Origin: Chloroflexota bacterium
GTDB lineage: Bacteria > Chloroflexota > Dehalococcoidia > Lucifugimonadales > Australimonadaceae
Assembly (NCBI GenBank): GCA_028874795.1
Contig: JAPPHT010000019.1
Location: 1-32,805 of the forward strand
Reading direction: 5' to 3'
DNA: 32,805 nucleotides
The first letter of the stretch is position 1, and each line of letters begins with the position of its first letter. Positions 7,605 through 14,650 of this stretch are shown piece after piece. Under the pieces are notes generated by a model, which had not been told where the DNA came from, made no database searches, and saw nothing but the letters and a program-made list of their open reading frames with translations. A program made the translations under genes and the position numbers.

Positions 7605-8891
7605 TCACAGCGGCTGAAGCGTCTGCTGGCCGCCCATGTACGGCACGAGCGCGTCCGGCAGGCGGACGGAGCCGTCCGGCTGCTGGTACGTCTCCAGCAG
7701 CGCGATGAGCACGCGGGGCAGCGCGAGTCCGGAGCCGTTGAGCGTGTGCACGAGGTCCGGCCTCGCCCCGTGCTCCTTCCGGTAGCGGATGTTGGCGCGC
7801 CGCGCCTGAAAGTCCGTGCAGTTGGAGCAGGAGCTCACCTCCAGCCACTCCTCGCTCGCGGGCGACCAGATCTCTACGTCGTAGCTCATCGTGGACGCGA
7901 ACCCGAGGTCGCCGCTGCACAGTTGGAGGATGCGGAACGGCAGCCCGAGCCCGCGCACGATGTCCGACGCGTGCTCGACGAGCTCGTCCAGCGCGGCGGG
8001 CGACTGCTCCGGCTCGACGAACTGGTACATCTCCACTTTCTCGAACTGGTGGAGCCGCTTGAGCCCGCGCACCTGGGCGCCCGCGGCGGCGCGCTCGCGC
8101 CGGAAGCACGGCGTGTGCGCCATGTACTTGATGGGCAGCGACCCCGGCGGCAGGATCTCATCGGCGTGCAGGCTGGTCAGCGGCACCTCCGCCGTGGGGA
8201 TGAGCCACAGGTCCTCTTCCGCGTCGCGATAGAGCGCGTCGGCGAACTTCGGCAGGTTGCTGCTGTTGACCATCGTCTGACCGAGCACGAGGAAAGGCAC
8301 GCCGCGCTCTTCGTAGCCGTGCCGCTCCCGGTGCAGGTCCAGCATCCACTGCACGACGGCCCTCTGCAGCCGCGCCCCCGCCTCGCCGAGCGCGTAGAAC
8401 ATCCGCCCGGAGAGCTTCGCGCCCCGCTCGAAGTCCGTGATGCCGAGCGACTCAGAGAGCTCCCAGTGCGGCTTCAGCTCGAAGTCGTAGGAGCGCTTCT
8501 CGCCCTCCTCCCGGATGACGACGTTGCCGGTCTCGTCCTCGCCGTCGGGCACGCCGTCCGAAACGATGTTGGGGACCGTGAGCATCGTGTCGCGGAACGA
8601 GGTCTCGAGCGAGCGGGCGTCGTCCTCCAGCGTCTTGAGGCGCTCGCCGAGGACGCGCACCTCATCCTTGTGGGCGTCGGCCTCTTCGCGCGCGCCGCTC
8701 TTCATGAGGTCGCCTATGGCGCGGCTGGCCTCGTTCCGCCGCGCGCGCAACTCTTCGAGTTCGCTCAGCGCCTGCCGCCACTGCTCGTCGGTCCGCGCGA
8801 GCTCGGCCACGACCCCGGGGTCCTCGCCGCGGCGTTCAAGCGAGCGGACGATGGTCTCCGGCCCGCGGCGCAGCAGGTTCGTGCTAAGCAT
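7605..8891 (-). CDS. serS: seryl-tRNA synthetase
   Basis: A 428-residue class II aminoacyl-tRNA synthetase that charges tRNA-Ser, and tRNA-Sec if present, using ATP. Residues 1-105 form the antiparallel coiled-coil arm that grips the tRNA long variable arm (VVAELARTDEQWRQALSELE). Motif 2 is seen as CFRRERAAAGAQVRGLKRLH and motif 3 as GSGLALPRVLIALLE near the C-terminus. Full length for the family. The ATG overlaps the stop of lysS by eight bases, so translation is coupled to the upstream gene. Confidence 0.97.
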   Translation of the reverse strand: MLSTNLLRRGPETIVRSLERRGEDPGVVAELARTDEQWRQALSELEELRARRNEASRAIGDLMKSGAREEADAHKDEVRVLGERLKTLEDDARSLETSFRDTMLTVPNIVSDGVPDGEDETGNVVIREEGEKRSYDFELKPHWELSESLGITDFERGAKLSGRMFYALGEAGARLQRAVVQWMLDLHRERHGYEERGVPFLVLGQTMVNSSNLPKFADALYRDAEEDLWLIPTAEVPLTSLHADEILPPGSLPIKYMAHTPCFRRERAAAGAQVRGLKRLHQFEKVEMYQFVEPEQSPAALDELVEHASDIVRGLGLPFRILQLCSGDLGFASTMSYDVEIWSPASEEWLEVSSCSNCTDFQARRANIRYRKEHGARPDLVHTLNGSGLALPRVLIALLETYQQPDGSVRLPDALVPYMGGQQTLQPL

Positions 8892-10374
8892 CCGGCTCTC
8901 CCGTTTGGCGTACCTGCGGGAAGAGCATCACGTCGCGGATCGTCGTCTGGCCGGTCAGCAGCATCACGAGCCGGTCGACGCCGATGCCGAGCCCGCCGGT
9001 GGGCGGCATGCCGTGCTCCAGCGCCGTCAGGAAGTCCTCGTCCATCCGGTCCAGGTCCTCGCCCTGGTACTGCTTCCGCAGCTCCTCCTGCTCGGCGAGG
9101 CGCTCGCGCTGCACGTCCGGATCGTTCAGCTCCGTGAACGAGTTGGCGATCTCCATGCCCGCGGCGAACGCCTCGAAGCGCTCCGTGTAGCGCGGGTTGT
9201 CCGGGCTCGCCTTGGCCAGCGGCGACATCTCGACCGGGTAGTCCACGAGGAACGCGGGCTGCACGAGCTTCGGCTCCACGAACGTGCCCACGAGCTTGTC
9301 GATGAGCCTGCCGCGGCTCTCGGCGTAGGTGGCTGCGACGCCGATGGCGCGCATCTTGTCGGCGAGTGAGCTGGCGTCCGGGTGGTCGTCCAGGTTCACG
9401 CCGGCGTACTGCTCGATGGCGTCGTGGAGGGACACGCGCGGCCACGGACCGGTGAGACGTATGACCTCGCCGCCGTACTCGATGTTCGTGCCGCCGGTGG
9501 CCTCGAGCGCGACCTGCGGCACCAGCGTCTCCACGAGCCGCATCACGTCGTTGTAGTCCGCGTACGCCTCGTACGATTCGAGGAGCGTGAACTCCGGGTT
9601 GTGATTGGCGTCGATGCCCTCGTTGCGGAAGACCCGGCCTATCTCGTAGACCTTGTCCATCCCGCCGACGATGAGGCGCTTCAGGTAGAGCTCCGTGGCG
9701 ATGCGGAGGTAGAGGTCCCGGTCGAGTGCGTTGTGCCGGGTGACGAACGGCTGGGCCATCGCTCCGGCCGGCACCGGCACGAGCACCGGCGTGTCGACCT
9801 CCAGGAAGCCCCGCGCGTCGAAGAAGGCGCGGATGGCGGAGATGATGCGGCTGCGCGCGCGCATCGCCTCGTGCACCTCGCGGTTGGAGATCAGGTCCAG
9901 GTAGCGCTGCCGGTACCTCTGTTCGACGTCCCGCAGGCCGTGGAACTTCTCCGGCGGAGGCCGGAGCGACTTCGCCAGCAGCGTGAGGCTCTCGGCAGCG
10001 AGCGATATCTCGCCCATCTTCGTGCGGATCAGCGTGCCGGACGCGCCCGCGAAGTCGCCGAGGTCGAGGTCGTCCACGAGCGCATACTCGTCGCCGACCG
10101 CGTCGCTGCGGATGAAGAGCTGGAGGCGTCCCTCTGAATCCTCGATGTCCGCGAAGGAGGCCTTGCCCATGCGGCGCAACCGCACGATACGTCCGGCGAC
10201 AGTGACGGCGGGGCCGTCGGTCCCCGCGGCCTCGGCCTCGGTGAAGGCGTGTGCGGCCTCGGCGGTCGTATGCGTCCGGTGAAAGCGGGCCGGGTAGGGG
10301 TCTACGTTGCGCTCCCGCAGCCGTTCCAGCTTCGCCCGGCGGCTTGCGAGCAACTCGTCTCCGCGTTGCGGCAT
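8884..10374 (-). CDS. lysS: lysyl-tRNA synthetase, class II
   Basis: A 496-residue class II LysRS. The N-terminal OB-fold anticodon domain (about 50-150) contains the strand VAGRIVRLRRMGKASFADI. The catalytic core follows: motif 2 region YLRIATELYLKRLIVGGMDK, then FRNEGIDANHNPEFTLLESY, then motif 3 GLGIGVDRLVMLLTG near the end. It charges tRNA-Lys. ATG start with GGAG ten bases upstream of it. It lies 27 bases after greA and overlaps serS by eight bases, a compact translation operon under the greA promoter. No T-box or other leader is visible between the genes. Confidence 0.97.
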   Translation of the reverse strand: MPQRGDELLASRRAKLERLRERNVDPYPARFHRTHTTAEAAHAFTEAEAAGTDGPAVTVAGRIVRLRRMGKASFADIEDSEGRLQLFIRSDAVGDEYALVDDLDLGDFAGASGTLIRTKMGEISLAAESLTLLAKSLRPPPEKFHGLRDVEQRYRQRYLDLISNREVHEAMRARSRIISAIRAFFDARGFLEVDTPVLVPVPAGAMAQPFVTRHNALDRDLYLRIATELYLKRLIVGGMDKVYEIGRVFRNEGIDANHNPEFTLLESYEAYADYNDVMRLVETLVPQVALEATGGTNIEYGGEVIRLTGPWPRVSLHDAIEQYAGVNLDDHPDASSLADKMRAIGVAATYAESRGRLIDKLVGTFVEPKLVQPAFLVDYPVEMSPLAKASPDNPRYTERFEAFAAGMEIANSFTELNDPDVQRERLAEQEELRKQYQGEDLDRMDEDFLTALEHGMPPTGGLGIGVDRLVMLLTGQTTIRDVMLFPQVRQTGEPDA

Positions 10375-10401
10375 AAGCGTCTCCGTGGGGCCGGTCCCGT
10401 T

Positions 10402-10881
10402 CTATCGAACGGAGACGATGGTGATGGACTGGGAACCGGAGGGCGTCTTGAACTCTGCCTTGTCCCCGGCCTTCCTGCCCAGAAGCGCCTTGCCCAGGGG
10501 CGACTCGTTGGAGATGCGCCCGTCCGTGGGAGAGGCCTCTGTGCTGCCGACGATGGTGTAGGTGTCGGCCTTCTTCGCCTTCCCCATCTGAACGCTGACG
10601 ATGGAGCCGAGCTCCACGACGTCCGAGCTGGCGTCCGCCTGGGTATGGTCGGGGATGATGACGGCGTTCGCGATCATCATCTCCAGCTCCTGGATGCGCC
10701 CCTCCACGAAAGCCTGCTCGTTCTTGGCCTCTTCGTACTCGGCGTTCTCCAGTTCCCCGACTTCCTTGGAGTCCTGGATGCGCTCGGCTACTTCCTGGCG
10801 GCGCACGCTGCGGAGCTGGTCGAGCTCCTCTTCCAGCTCGTGCAGGCCGCCGGTCGTCAGGTATGTGCCTTCTAAGGCCAT
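10402..10881 (-). CDS. greA: transcription elongation factor GreA with shortened tip loop
   Basis: A 159-residue GreA. The N-terminal coiled coil (about 10-78) enters the RNA polymerase secondary channel and stimulates cleavage of backtracked RNA. The C-terminal FKBP-like domain (83-159) includes VGSTEASPTDGRISNESPLG and GDKAEFKTPSG. ATG start with GGAGG seven bases upstream. The odd point is the catalytic tip: the common G-D-x-x-E-N-A-E-Y reads G42-E43-L44-E45-N46-A47-E48-Y49, one residue short, with Glu in place of the first Asp. The rest of the coil (EEAKNEQAFVEGRIQELE) is normal. First gene of the greA-lysS-serS operon. Confidence 0.95.
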   Translation of the reverse strand: MALEGTYLTTGGLHELEEELDQLRSVRRQEVAERIQDSKEVGELENAEYEEAKNEQAFVEGRIQELEMMIANAVIIPDHTQADASSDVVELGSIVSVQMGKAKKADTYTIVGSTEASPTDGRISNESPLGKALLGRKAGDKAEFKTPSGSQSITIVSVR

Positions 10882-10954
10882 GGAGCATCCTCCGAGGTAT
10901 AAGGAGAACGCCGAGCCTCCGTTTGAGCATGTCGCTGGGGCGCTCGGCCCGCTT

Positions 10955-10983
10955 ATTCTATCCCTACCCTTCGGGCAAGTAAA
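10955..10983 (-). promoter_or_regulatory. sigma70-type promoter of greA operon
   Basis: On the minus strand TTTACT (10983-10978) and TAGAAT (10960-10955) are separated by exactly 17 bases, about 75 bases before the greA ATG. It lies just past the stop of the GNAT gene, so greA-lysS-serS can be transcribed independently of it. Confidence 0.55.
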
Positions 10984-10989
10984 CGTTCG

Positions 10990-11640
10990 CTATGCGTGTC
11001 CGCCTCCCCTGCCGCCTCCGCGCAGCCCTGGTTGCCGGGTCATGCCCCAGAGAGGGATGCCGTTCGGCAGCGTGGACTCAGCAGTCACTCGAAACCCGAA
11101 CCGCTGGTAGTAGCCGAGGTTGTCCGGCGCCGACGTATCGAGGAACGCCGGCAGGGCGTCGGCGTCTATGCGCTCGAGCATGCGCTTGATGAGCGCGCTT
11201 CCCAGCCCTCCGCGCTGCGCGGAAGGGTCCACGCCGATGGCGTTGAGGTACCAGCAGGGGTGAGGGGAGTCGAGTGTGGCCAGCGCGGAGCCCAACCTGC
11301 GCCGCCGCAGCCAGGCCGCGATGCCAAGCCTGGCTGGCGCTGCCCAGAGCCCGGACCGGAATTGGGAGACCGGGTTGTGCGGGCGCTGCTCGGGAGAGTC
11401 CCATATCGCCGCGCCCAGCACTGCTCCTCCGGGCCCCTCCTGGGCAACATGGACGATGCCTCCGGAGAGAAGGCAGGCGCGCATGGTCGCTCCCCAGAAC
11501 CAGCGAAGCTTCGCCTGCCGCTGAGCGTCCTCCGGAACGAGGAATCGGAAGCGTGGGGCGTCGGCGAAGGCGCTTGCCATCGCGCGTGCCGCAGCAGCAA
11601 CCTGATCGGCGCCTATCGGAGAGACGAATGGTTCGGCCAT
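10990..11640 (-). CDS. GNAT family N-acetyltransferase
   Basis: A 216-residue acetyl-CoA-dependent acyltransferase. The acetyl-CoA binding part is clear: LNAIGVDPSAQRGGLGSALI (the R/Q-x-x-G-x-G/A loop after strand 4), then AFLDTSAPDNLGYYQRFGFRV, the usual strand-helix end of the fold. The N-terminal 100 residues (ARAMASAFADAPRFRFLVPE) resemble GNATs with an AFxDDP-type start whose substrates are unknown. The C-terminus is Gly-Arg rich. The chosen ATG (MAEPFVSP) is preceded by in-frame GTG and TTG codons and, six bases upstream, by a perfect 12-base palindrome. No clear SD exists between them, so translation may be poor or regulated. Not part of the greA operon. Confidence 0.85.
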   Translation of the reverse strand: MAEPFVSPIGADQVAAAARAMASAFADAPRFRFLVPEDAQRQAKLRWFWGATMRACLLSGGIVHVAQEGPGGAVLGAAIWDSPEQRPHNPVSQFRSGLWAAPARLGIAAWLRRRRLGSALATLDSPHPCWYLNAIGVDPSAQRGGLGSALIKRMLERIDADALPAFLDTSAPDNLGYYQRFGFRVTAESTLPNGIPLWGMTRQPGLRGGGRGGGHA

Positions 11641-11645
11641 CAACA

Positions 11646-11674
11646 CAGCTTATCCGCTGAAGGCGGATAAGCTG
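11646..11674. promoter_or_regulatory. perfect 12-base palindrome abutting GNAT start
   Basis: CAGCTTATCCGC (11646-11657), loop TGAAG, then GCGGATAAGCTG (11663-11674). All 12 pairs match. It ends six bases upstream of the minus-strand ATG at 11640, where a ribosome site should be. It may be an operator or a translation-blocking RNA hairpin. Confidence 0.5.
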
Positions 11675-11738
11675 AACCCATGGAGGCGGGGAGTCTCCTT
11701 TACGAGAGAGCAGGGGCATTCTCCACAAGCGCTTCGGA

Positions 11739-11756
11739 GGGAGTGCGAAGAACTAC
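11739..11756 (+). repeat. internally deleted remnant of the 80-base repeat
   Basis: GGGAGTGC is joined directly to GAAGAACTAC: the left and right ends of the repeats at 11791 and 12030 without their middle. Confidence 0.45.
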
Positions 11757-11790
11757 CTGCGACAACCGCGGCTACGCGAACGTGTCTGAA

Positions 11791-11873
11791 AGGGAATGCA
11801 GAGGGGTCCCTCTGCCGGGGAAGTCGGGGGTGTCCCCCACAAGCATCCGGGCGGGTGGGAAGAACTACGCCGC
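11791..11873 (+). repeat. 80-base dispersed repeat, copy A
   Basis: Runs from AGGGAATGCAGAGGGG to GAAGAACTACGCCGC and contains two small palindromes (GCAGAGGG-GT-CCCTCTGC and GGGGG-TGT-CCCCC). Copy B is at 12030-12116. Both are plus-oriented in the 599-base gap between the divergent GNAT and rsmD genes, which has no gene I can support. Confidence 0.75.
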
Positions 11874-12029
11874 CTTTGCGTAGTTGCGCAAGGACCCGCC
11901 TTCGTGAAGGGCGACCGCTGGTCACGCTTCCTGAAAGGGAGGTTGGAGCCTGCCCGCACGTGATACAGGGGTGGGGATGGACCGGCAGAGCCGAGCGGAC
12001 GGATTCTGCAGGGGTTTCCGGGGGTTGGA

Positions 12030-12116
12030 AGGGAGTGCAGAGGGGTTTCCTCTGCCGGGGGAGTGGGGGTGTCCCCCACAAGCATCCGGGCGGGTGGGTG
12101 GGAAGAACTACGCCGC
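12030..12116 (+). repeat. 80-base dispersed repeat, copy B
   Basis: Same element as copy A with a few substitutions and a short insertion in the GGGTGGGTGGG part. The shared stretch GTCCCCCACAAGCATCCGGG is identical in both copies. Confidence 0.75.
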
Positions 12117-12166
12117 GCCGCCGAGCCCGGCAGGCCAAAAGCCTCCTAACCGGCGAGCTAGTTTCA

Positions 12167-12196
12167 TTGAACAGAGATTCAAACAATGTCTAGACT
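12167..12196 (+). promoter_or_regulatory. likely promoter of rsmD-coaD operon
   Basis: TTGAAC (12167-12172) and TAGACT (12191-12196) are 18 bases apart in a locally AT-richer stretch, 44 bases before the rsmD GTG. Confidence 0.45.
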
Positions 12197-12239
12197 CTGT
12201 GCAAGAGTTTGAGAGGCAGACGAGCTGCCGAACGAGGGA

Positions 12240-12800
12240 GTGGCGCTGCGGATAACGGGTGGAACGGCTAGGGGCGTCCCATTGGGTTCGCCCAGAGCGC
12301 CCGGCGTCAGGCCAACGACCGACAGGGTGCGGAGCGCATTGTTCAACATCCTCACGCGGTACGGGCTCGAGGACGCTCACGTGGTCGACCTCTTCGCGGG
12401 GACCGGCTCGCTGGGCATAGAGGCCCTCAGCCGGGGTGCAGCCCATTCTGGATTCGTTGAGGCAGACCGGAGGCAGATAGCGGTGATCAAGGCCAACCTG
12501 CAGGCGGCGGGGTTCGCGGAACGAGCGGACGTCCACGCGGCGCGCGCCGAGGACGCCCTCGGCCGCTTGGGACGCTGCGACTTCCTGCTGATGGACCCGC
12601 CCTACACGCAGCCGTTCCCGGCCGCCCTGCTCGCCCGCATCTCCGAGGCCGGACTGCTGACGGACGGCGGCATCCTGGTCTGCGGCCACTCCAGCCGCAC
12701 GCCTGCCGACGACCGCTGCGGCACGCTCGTGAAGTGGGACGACCGCCGCTACGGCGACGTCTCGCTTGCGTTCTACAGCCACGCGGAGGCTGCGGCATGA
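12240..12800 (+). CDS. rsmD: 16S rRNA (guanine966-N2)-methyltransferase
   Basis: A 186-residue SAM-dependent methyltransferase that modifies G966 of 16S rRNA during 30S assembly. It shows the family start LRITGGTARG, the conserved VRPTTDRVRSALFNIL segment, SAM motif I VVDLFAGTGSLGIEALSRGA and the catalytic motif DPPY (in LLMDPPYTQPF). GTG is chosen because the family begins within one or two residues of this point; GAGGGA lies immediately upstream, closer than ideal. Its stop overlaps the coaD ATG (ATGA), the common rsmD-coaD pairing of bacteria. Confidence 0.94.
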   Translation: MALRITGGTARGVPLGSPRAPGVRPTTDRVRSALFNILTRYGLEDAHVVDLFAGTGSLGIEALSRGAAHSGFVEADRRQIAVIKANLQAAGFAERADVHAARAEDALGRLGRCDFLLMDPPYTQPFPAALLARISEAGLLTDGGILVCGHSSRTPADDRCGTLVKWDDRRYGDVSLAFYSHAEAAA

Positions 12801-13276
12801 CCACCGCCATCTATCCCGGCCGGTTCGACCCCGTGACTGCGGGGCACCTGAACATCCTCCAGCGGGCCTCTCACCTGTTCGAGAAGGTCATCATGGCGGT
12901 CTTCGAGGCGCCGGAGAGGCAGACGCTTTTCACAACGGAGGAGCGGGTGGGACTGATACAGGAGGCTGCCGCCGGACTGTCGAACGTGGAGGTCCGCAGC
13001 TTCAGCGGGCTGGTCGTGGACTACGCCCAGGCCCAGGGGGCGACGGCCATCGTCAGGGGCATCAGGATGCACGCCGACTTCGAGTCTGAGTTCGAGATGG
13101 CACTGATGAACCGCAAGCTCGCCCCCGACGTGGACGTCGTCTGCCTGATGACGGACGGACGCTACCAGTTCGTGCGCGCTTCCCTGCTCAAGGAAGTGGC
13201 CATGCTCGGCGGCGACATACGAGGACTCGCACCGGACAACGTAATCGCGGCGCTTGCCGAGCGCTTCGGACGATAG
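12797..13276 (+). CDS. coaD: phosphopantetheine adenylyltransferase
   Basis: A 159-residue nucleotidyltransferase for the fourth step of coenzyme A synthesis: 4'-phosphopantetheine plus ATP gives dephospho-CoA. The ATP-binding YPGRFDPVTAGHLNIL start carries the T-x-GH signature; IVRGIRMHADFESEFEMAL and ASLLKEVAMLGGDI are the other conserved blocks. The usual GSFDP reads GRFDP here, and the usual SS before LKEV reads AS; both are mild departures. Full length. ATG overlaps the rsmD stop by three bases; a longer in-frame opening from 12734 lies inside rsmD and is not used. Confidence 0.96.
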   Translation: MTTAIYPGRFDPVTAGHLNILQRASHLFEKVIMAVFEAPERQTLFTTEERVGLIQEAAAGLSNVEVRSFSGLVVDYAQAQGATAIVRGIRMHADFESEFEMALMNRKLAPDVDVVCLMTDGRYQFVRASLLKEVAMLGGDIRGLAPDNVIAALAERFGR

Positions 13277-13310
13277 AACAACCCAGGAGCGAAGGTTCAA
13301 GGAGGCAATC

Positions 13311-13802
13311 ATGGAGTTACTGGATCTGGTGGACAGGCTGGAGAGCATGGCGGCTCAGGCCAAGAAGATGCCGATGACGAGCATGTCCATGGTGGACACG
13401 GAGCAGATGCTCGGTCTGATCGACCATCTCCGCGTCGCCGTCCCGCGCAGCATCCACGAGGCGCAGGAGCTCATCGAGCGGCGCGAGCAGATCGTGAACC
13501 AGACGATGATCGACGCCCGTCGCATCCGCTCCACCGCGGAAGGCGACGCCCGCCTGCTGGTCGACGAGACGGAGCTGGTGAAGGCCGCGCAGCTGCGCTC
13601 TGAGGAGATCATCCAGGACGCCAACAGCAAGGCGGACCGCATCATCGGCCTCGCGGAGCAGGAGGCCCAGCGGCGCCGCGACGGCGCGGACGACTACAGC
13701 CGCGACTGCCTGAGCACGCTGGAAGAGCACGTCTCCAACATGCTGAACGAGATCCACGCAGGCCAGCGCGCGCTGCTGCCTGCGGTCAGCCTCTCCCGCT
13801 AA
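13311..13802 (+). CDS. coiled-coil protein, ATPase subunit H/DivIVA-like
   Basis: A 163-residue protein, almost wholly helical and charged, with long heptad stretches (SIHEAQELIERREQIVNQ and EEIIQDANSKADRIIGLA). Such proteins are usually labelled V-type ATPase subunit H-like or DivIVA-like; no catalytic motif, signal or TM segment is present. Residues 18-33 are Met-rich (KKMPMTSMSMVD). ATG has an AAGGAGG site at good spacing. It follows coaD by 34 bases and ends before a strong hairpin, so it closes the rsmD-coaD operon. A scaffold role near division or the membrane is only a guess. Confidence 0.7.
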   Translation: MELLDLVDRLESMAAQAKKMPMTSMSMVDTEQMLGLIDHLRVAVPRSIHEAQELIERREQIVNQTMIDARRIRSTAEGDARLLVDETELVKAAQLRSEEIIQDANSKADRIIGLAEQEAQRRRDGADDYSRDCLSTLEEHVSNMLNEIHAGQRALLPAVSLSR

Positions 13803-13828
13803 GCGCTTCCGCTCCTCGACCGGAATCG

Positions 13829-13867
13829 AGCGCCCTTCCCCGCCGCTATCCGGCAGGGGAGGGCGCT
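13829..13867 (+). terminator. terminator after rsmD-coaD operon
   Basis: A 16-base stem (AGCGCCCTTCCCCGCC with GGCAGGGGAGGGCGCT, two G-U pairs) with a 7-base loop, followed by GCGCGTTTGTT. It stands 27 bases past the stop at 13802. The 240 bases from here to 14107 hold no gene I can support. Confidence 0.65.
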
Positions 13868-14107
13868 GCGCGTTTGTTCGATGAGAGGTTGCGCCCGCCG
13901 GAGGCATTCCGCGACCACATCACGGGCAGTGTCAGCATGGAGATGGCGATTCCAGCGTAGACCTCCTTCAACTGGCAGCGCGGCCTGGGCAGGGCACACG
14001 AACTGTCGGGAGATGAGTCGGGCGGGTTTCTGAGGGAATTGTACGGCGCACTTATAGGGTAGAATTCAGCCGCGCCAGTAGCGCAACCGATACGCAAGGA
14101 GTGCCAC

Positions 14108-14308
14108 GTGGCGGACGTAGTGGAACTGCAGAAGGCCATTCTGGGCCTTTCCGAGGCCGAGTACACCGAATTGCGCCGTTGGCTGGTGGACGAAGACTGG
14201 GAGCGATGGGAACGGGAGTTCGAAGAGGAAGTGCGGGCCGGAAAGCTGGACGCCCTGGCGGCCGAGGCTTTGGAAGCTAAGGCCAAGGGCGAACTTACTT
14301 CCCTTTAG
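14108..14308 (+). CDS. probable type II antitoxin
   Basis: A 66-residue acidic protein with GTG start and AAGGAG six bases upstream. It reads LSEAEYTELRRWLVDEDWERWEREFEEEVRAG (in parts), ending LAAEALEAKAKGEL. This kind of small helical protein is commonly found directly before RelE/ParE-like toxins; the acidic C-terminal half would wrap the basic toxin. No clear DNA-binding fold is seen, so autoregulation is uncertain. The toxin ORF starts one base after this stop but is frameshifted. Confidence 0.65.
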   Translation: MADVVELQKAILGLSEAEYTELRRWLVDEDWERWEREFEEEVRAGKLDALAAEALEAKAKGELTSL

Positions 14309-14309
14309 A

Positions 14310-14563
14310 ATGCATAAGGCAGATCCACGTTTCTGGCGGCAGTCCAGGAGTTGCCCGCGTCGGTGCGGCAGACGGCCCACCGGAACTTTGAACTCTTGAA
14401 GGAGAATCCCAGGCATCCCTCGCTGCGATTCAGAAGCGTGGGACGCTATTGGTCTGCGCGGGTGAGCGCGTCCTACAGGGCAGTAGCGGTACAGGACGGT
14501 GACGACTTCATCTGGTTCTGGATTGGCGGCCACGACGAGTACCTGCGGGTGATCCGTCAGTAA
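14310..14563 (+). pseudogene. RelE/ParE-like toxin gene with a one-base deletion
   Basis: ATG at 14310 reads MHKADPRFWRQ and then leaves frame. From 14345 another frame continues QELPASVRQTAHRNFELL and then the typical toxin core NPRHPSLRFRSVGRYWSARV, SYRAVAV, FIWFWIGGHDEYLRVI. Restoring one base at about 14343 joins the halves into ~84 residues, the normal size of this family of mRNA-interferase/gyrase-poison folds. As it stands the gene is broken, unless a TTG at 14351 starts a 70-residue form lacking the first helix, or the deletion is a sequencing error. The antitoxin upstream is intact. Confidence 0.75.
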
Positions 14564-14616
14564 GGTTGCCTGCTGAGAGGCTCCCCGTACCCATAGCATC
14601 GCACCCGATATACTCT

Positions 14617-14640
14617 CCTCCGTACGCTCTCGTACGGAGG
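14617..14640 (+). promoter_or_regulatory. perfect hairpin containing the SD of the MmgE/PrpD gene
   Basis: CCTCCGTACG (14617-14626), loop CTCT, CGTACGGAGG (14631-14640). The right arm ends in GGAGG, the only good Shine-Dalgarno for the ATG at 14651 (spacing 10). When folded, the ribosome site is paired. A TATACT hexamer at 14609-14614 just upstream could be a -10, in which case the transcript would begin near the left arm. Confidence 0.55.
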
Positions 14641-14650
14641 CTCAGCACCC

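Noticed and set aside
6660-9137. Open frame of 825 codons on the plus strand opposite M16 peptidase and serS
   Set aside because: Antisense shadow of two well-supported genes; low-complexity composition rich in Arg, Val, His and Leu.
8765-10930. Open frame of 721 codons on the minus strand across lysS
   Set aside because: It is out of frame with the clear greA, lysS and serS genes, is very rich in Arg, Gly and Ala, and shows no family motif: a shadow of high-GC coding sequence.
11680-12193. Small open frames in the GNAT-rsmD gap
   Set aside because: They run through the 80-base repeats, differ between frames, and lack ribosome sites.
14039-14065. Promoter TTGTAC...TAGAAT before the toxin-antitoxin pair
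   Set aside because: The spacing is only 15 bases and alternatives overlap, so it was not listed as a feature.
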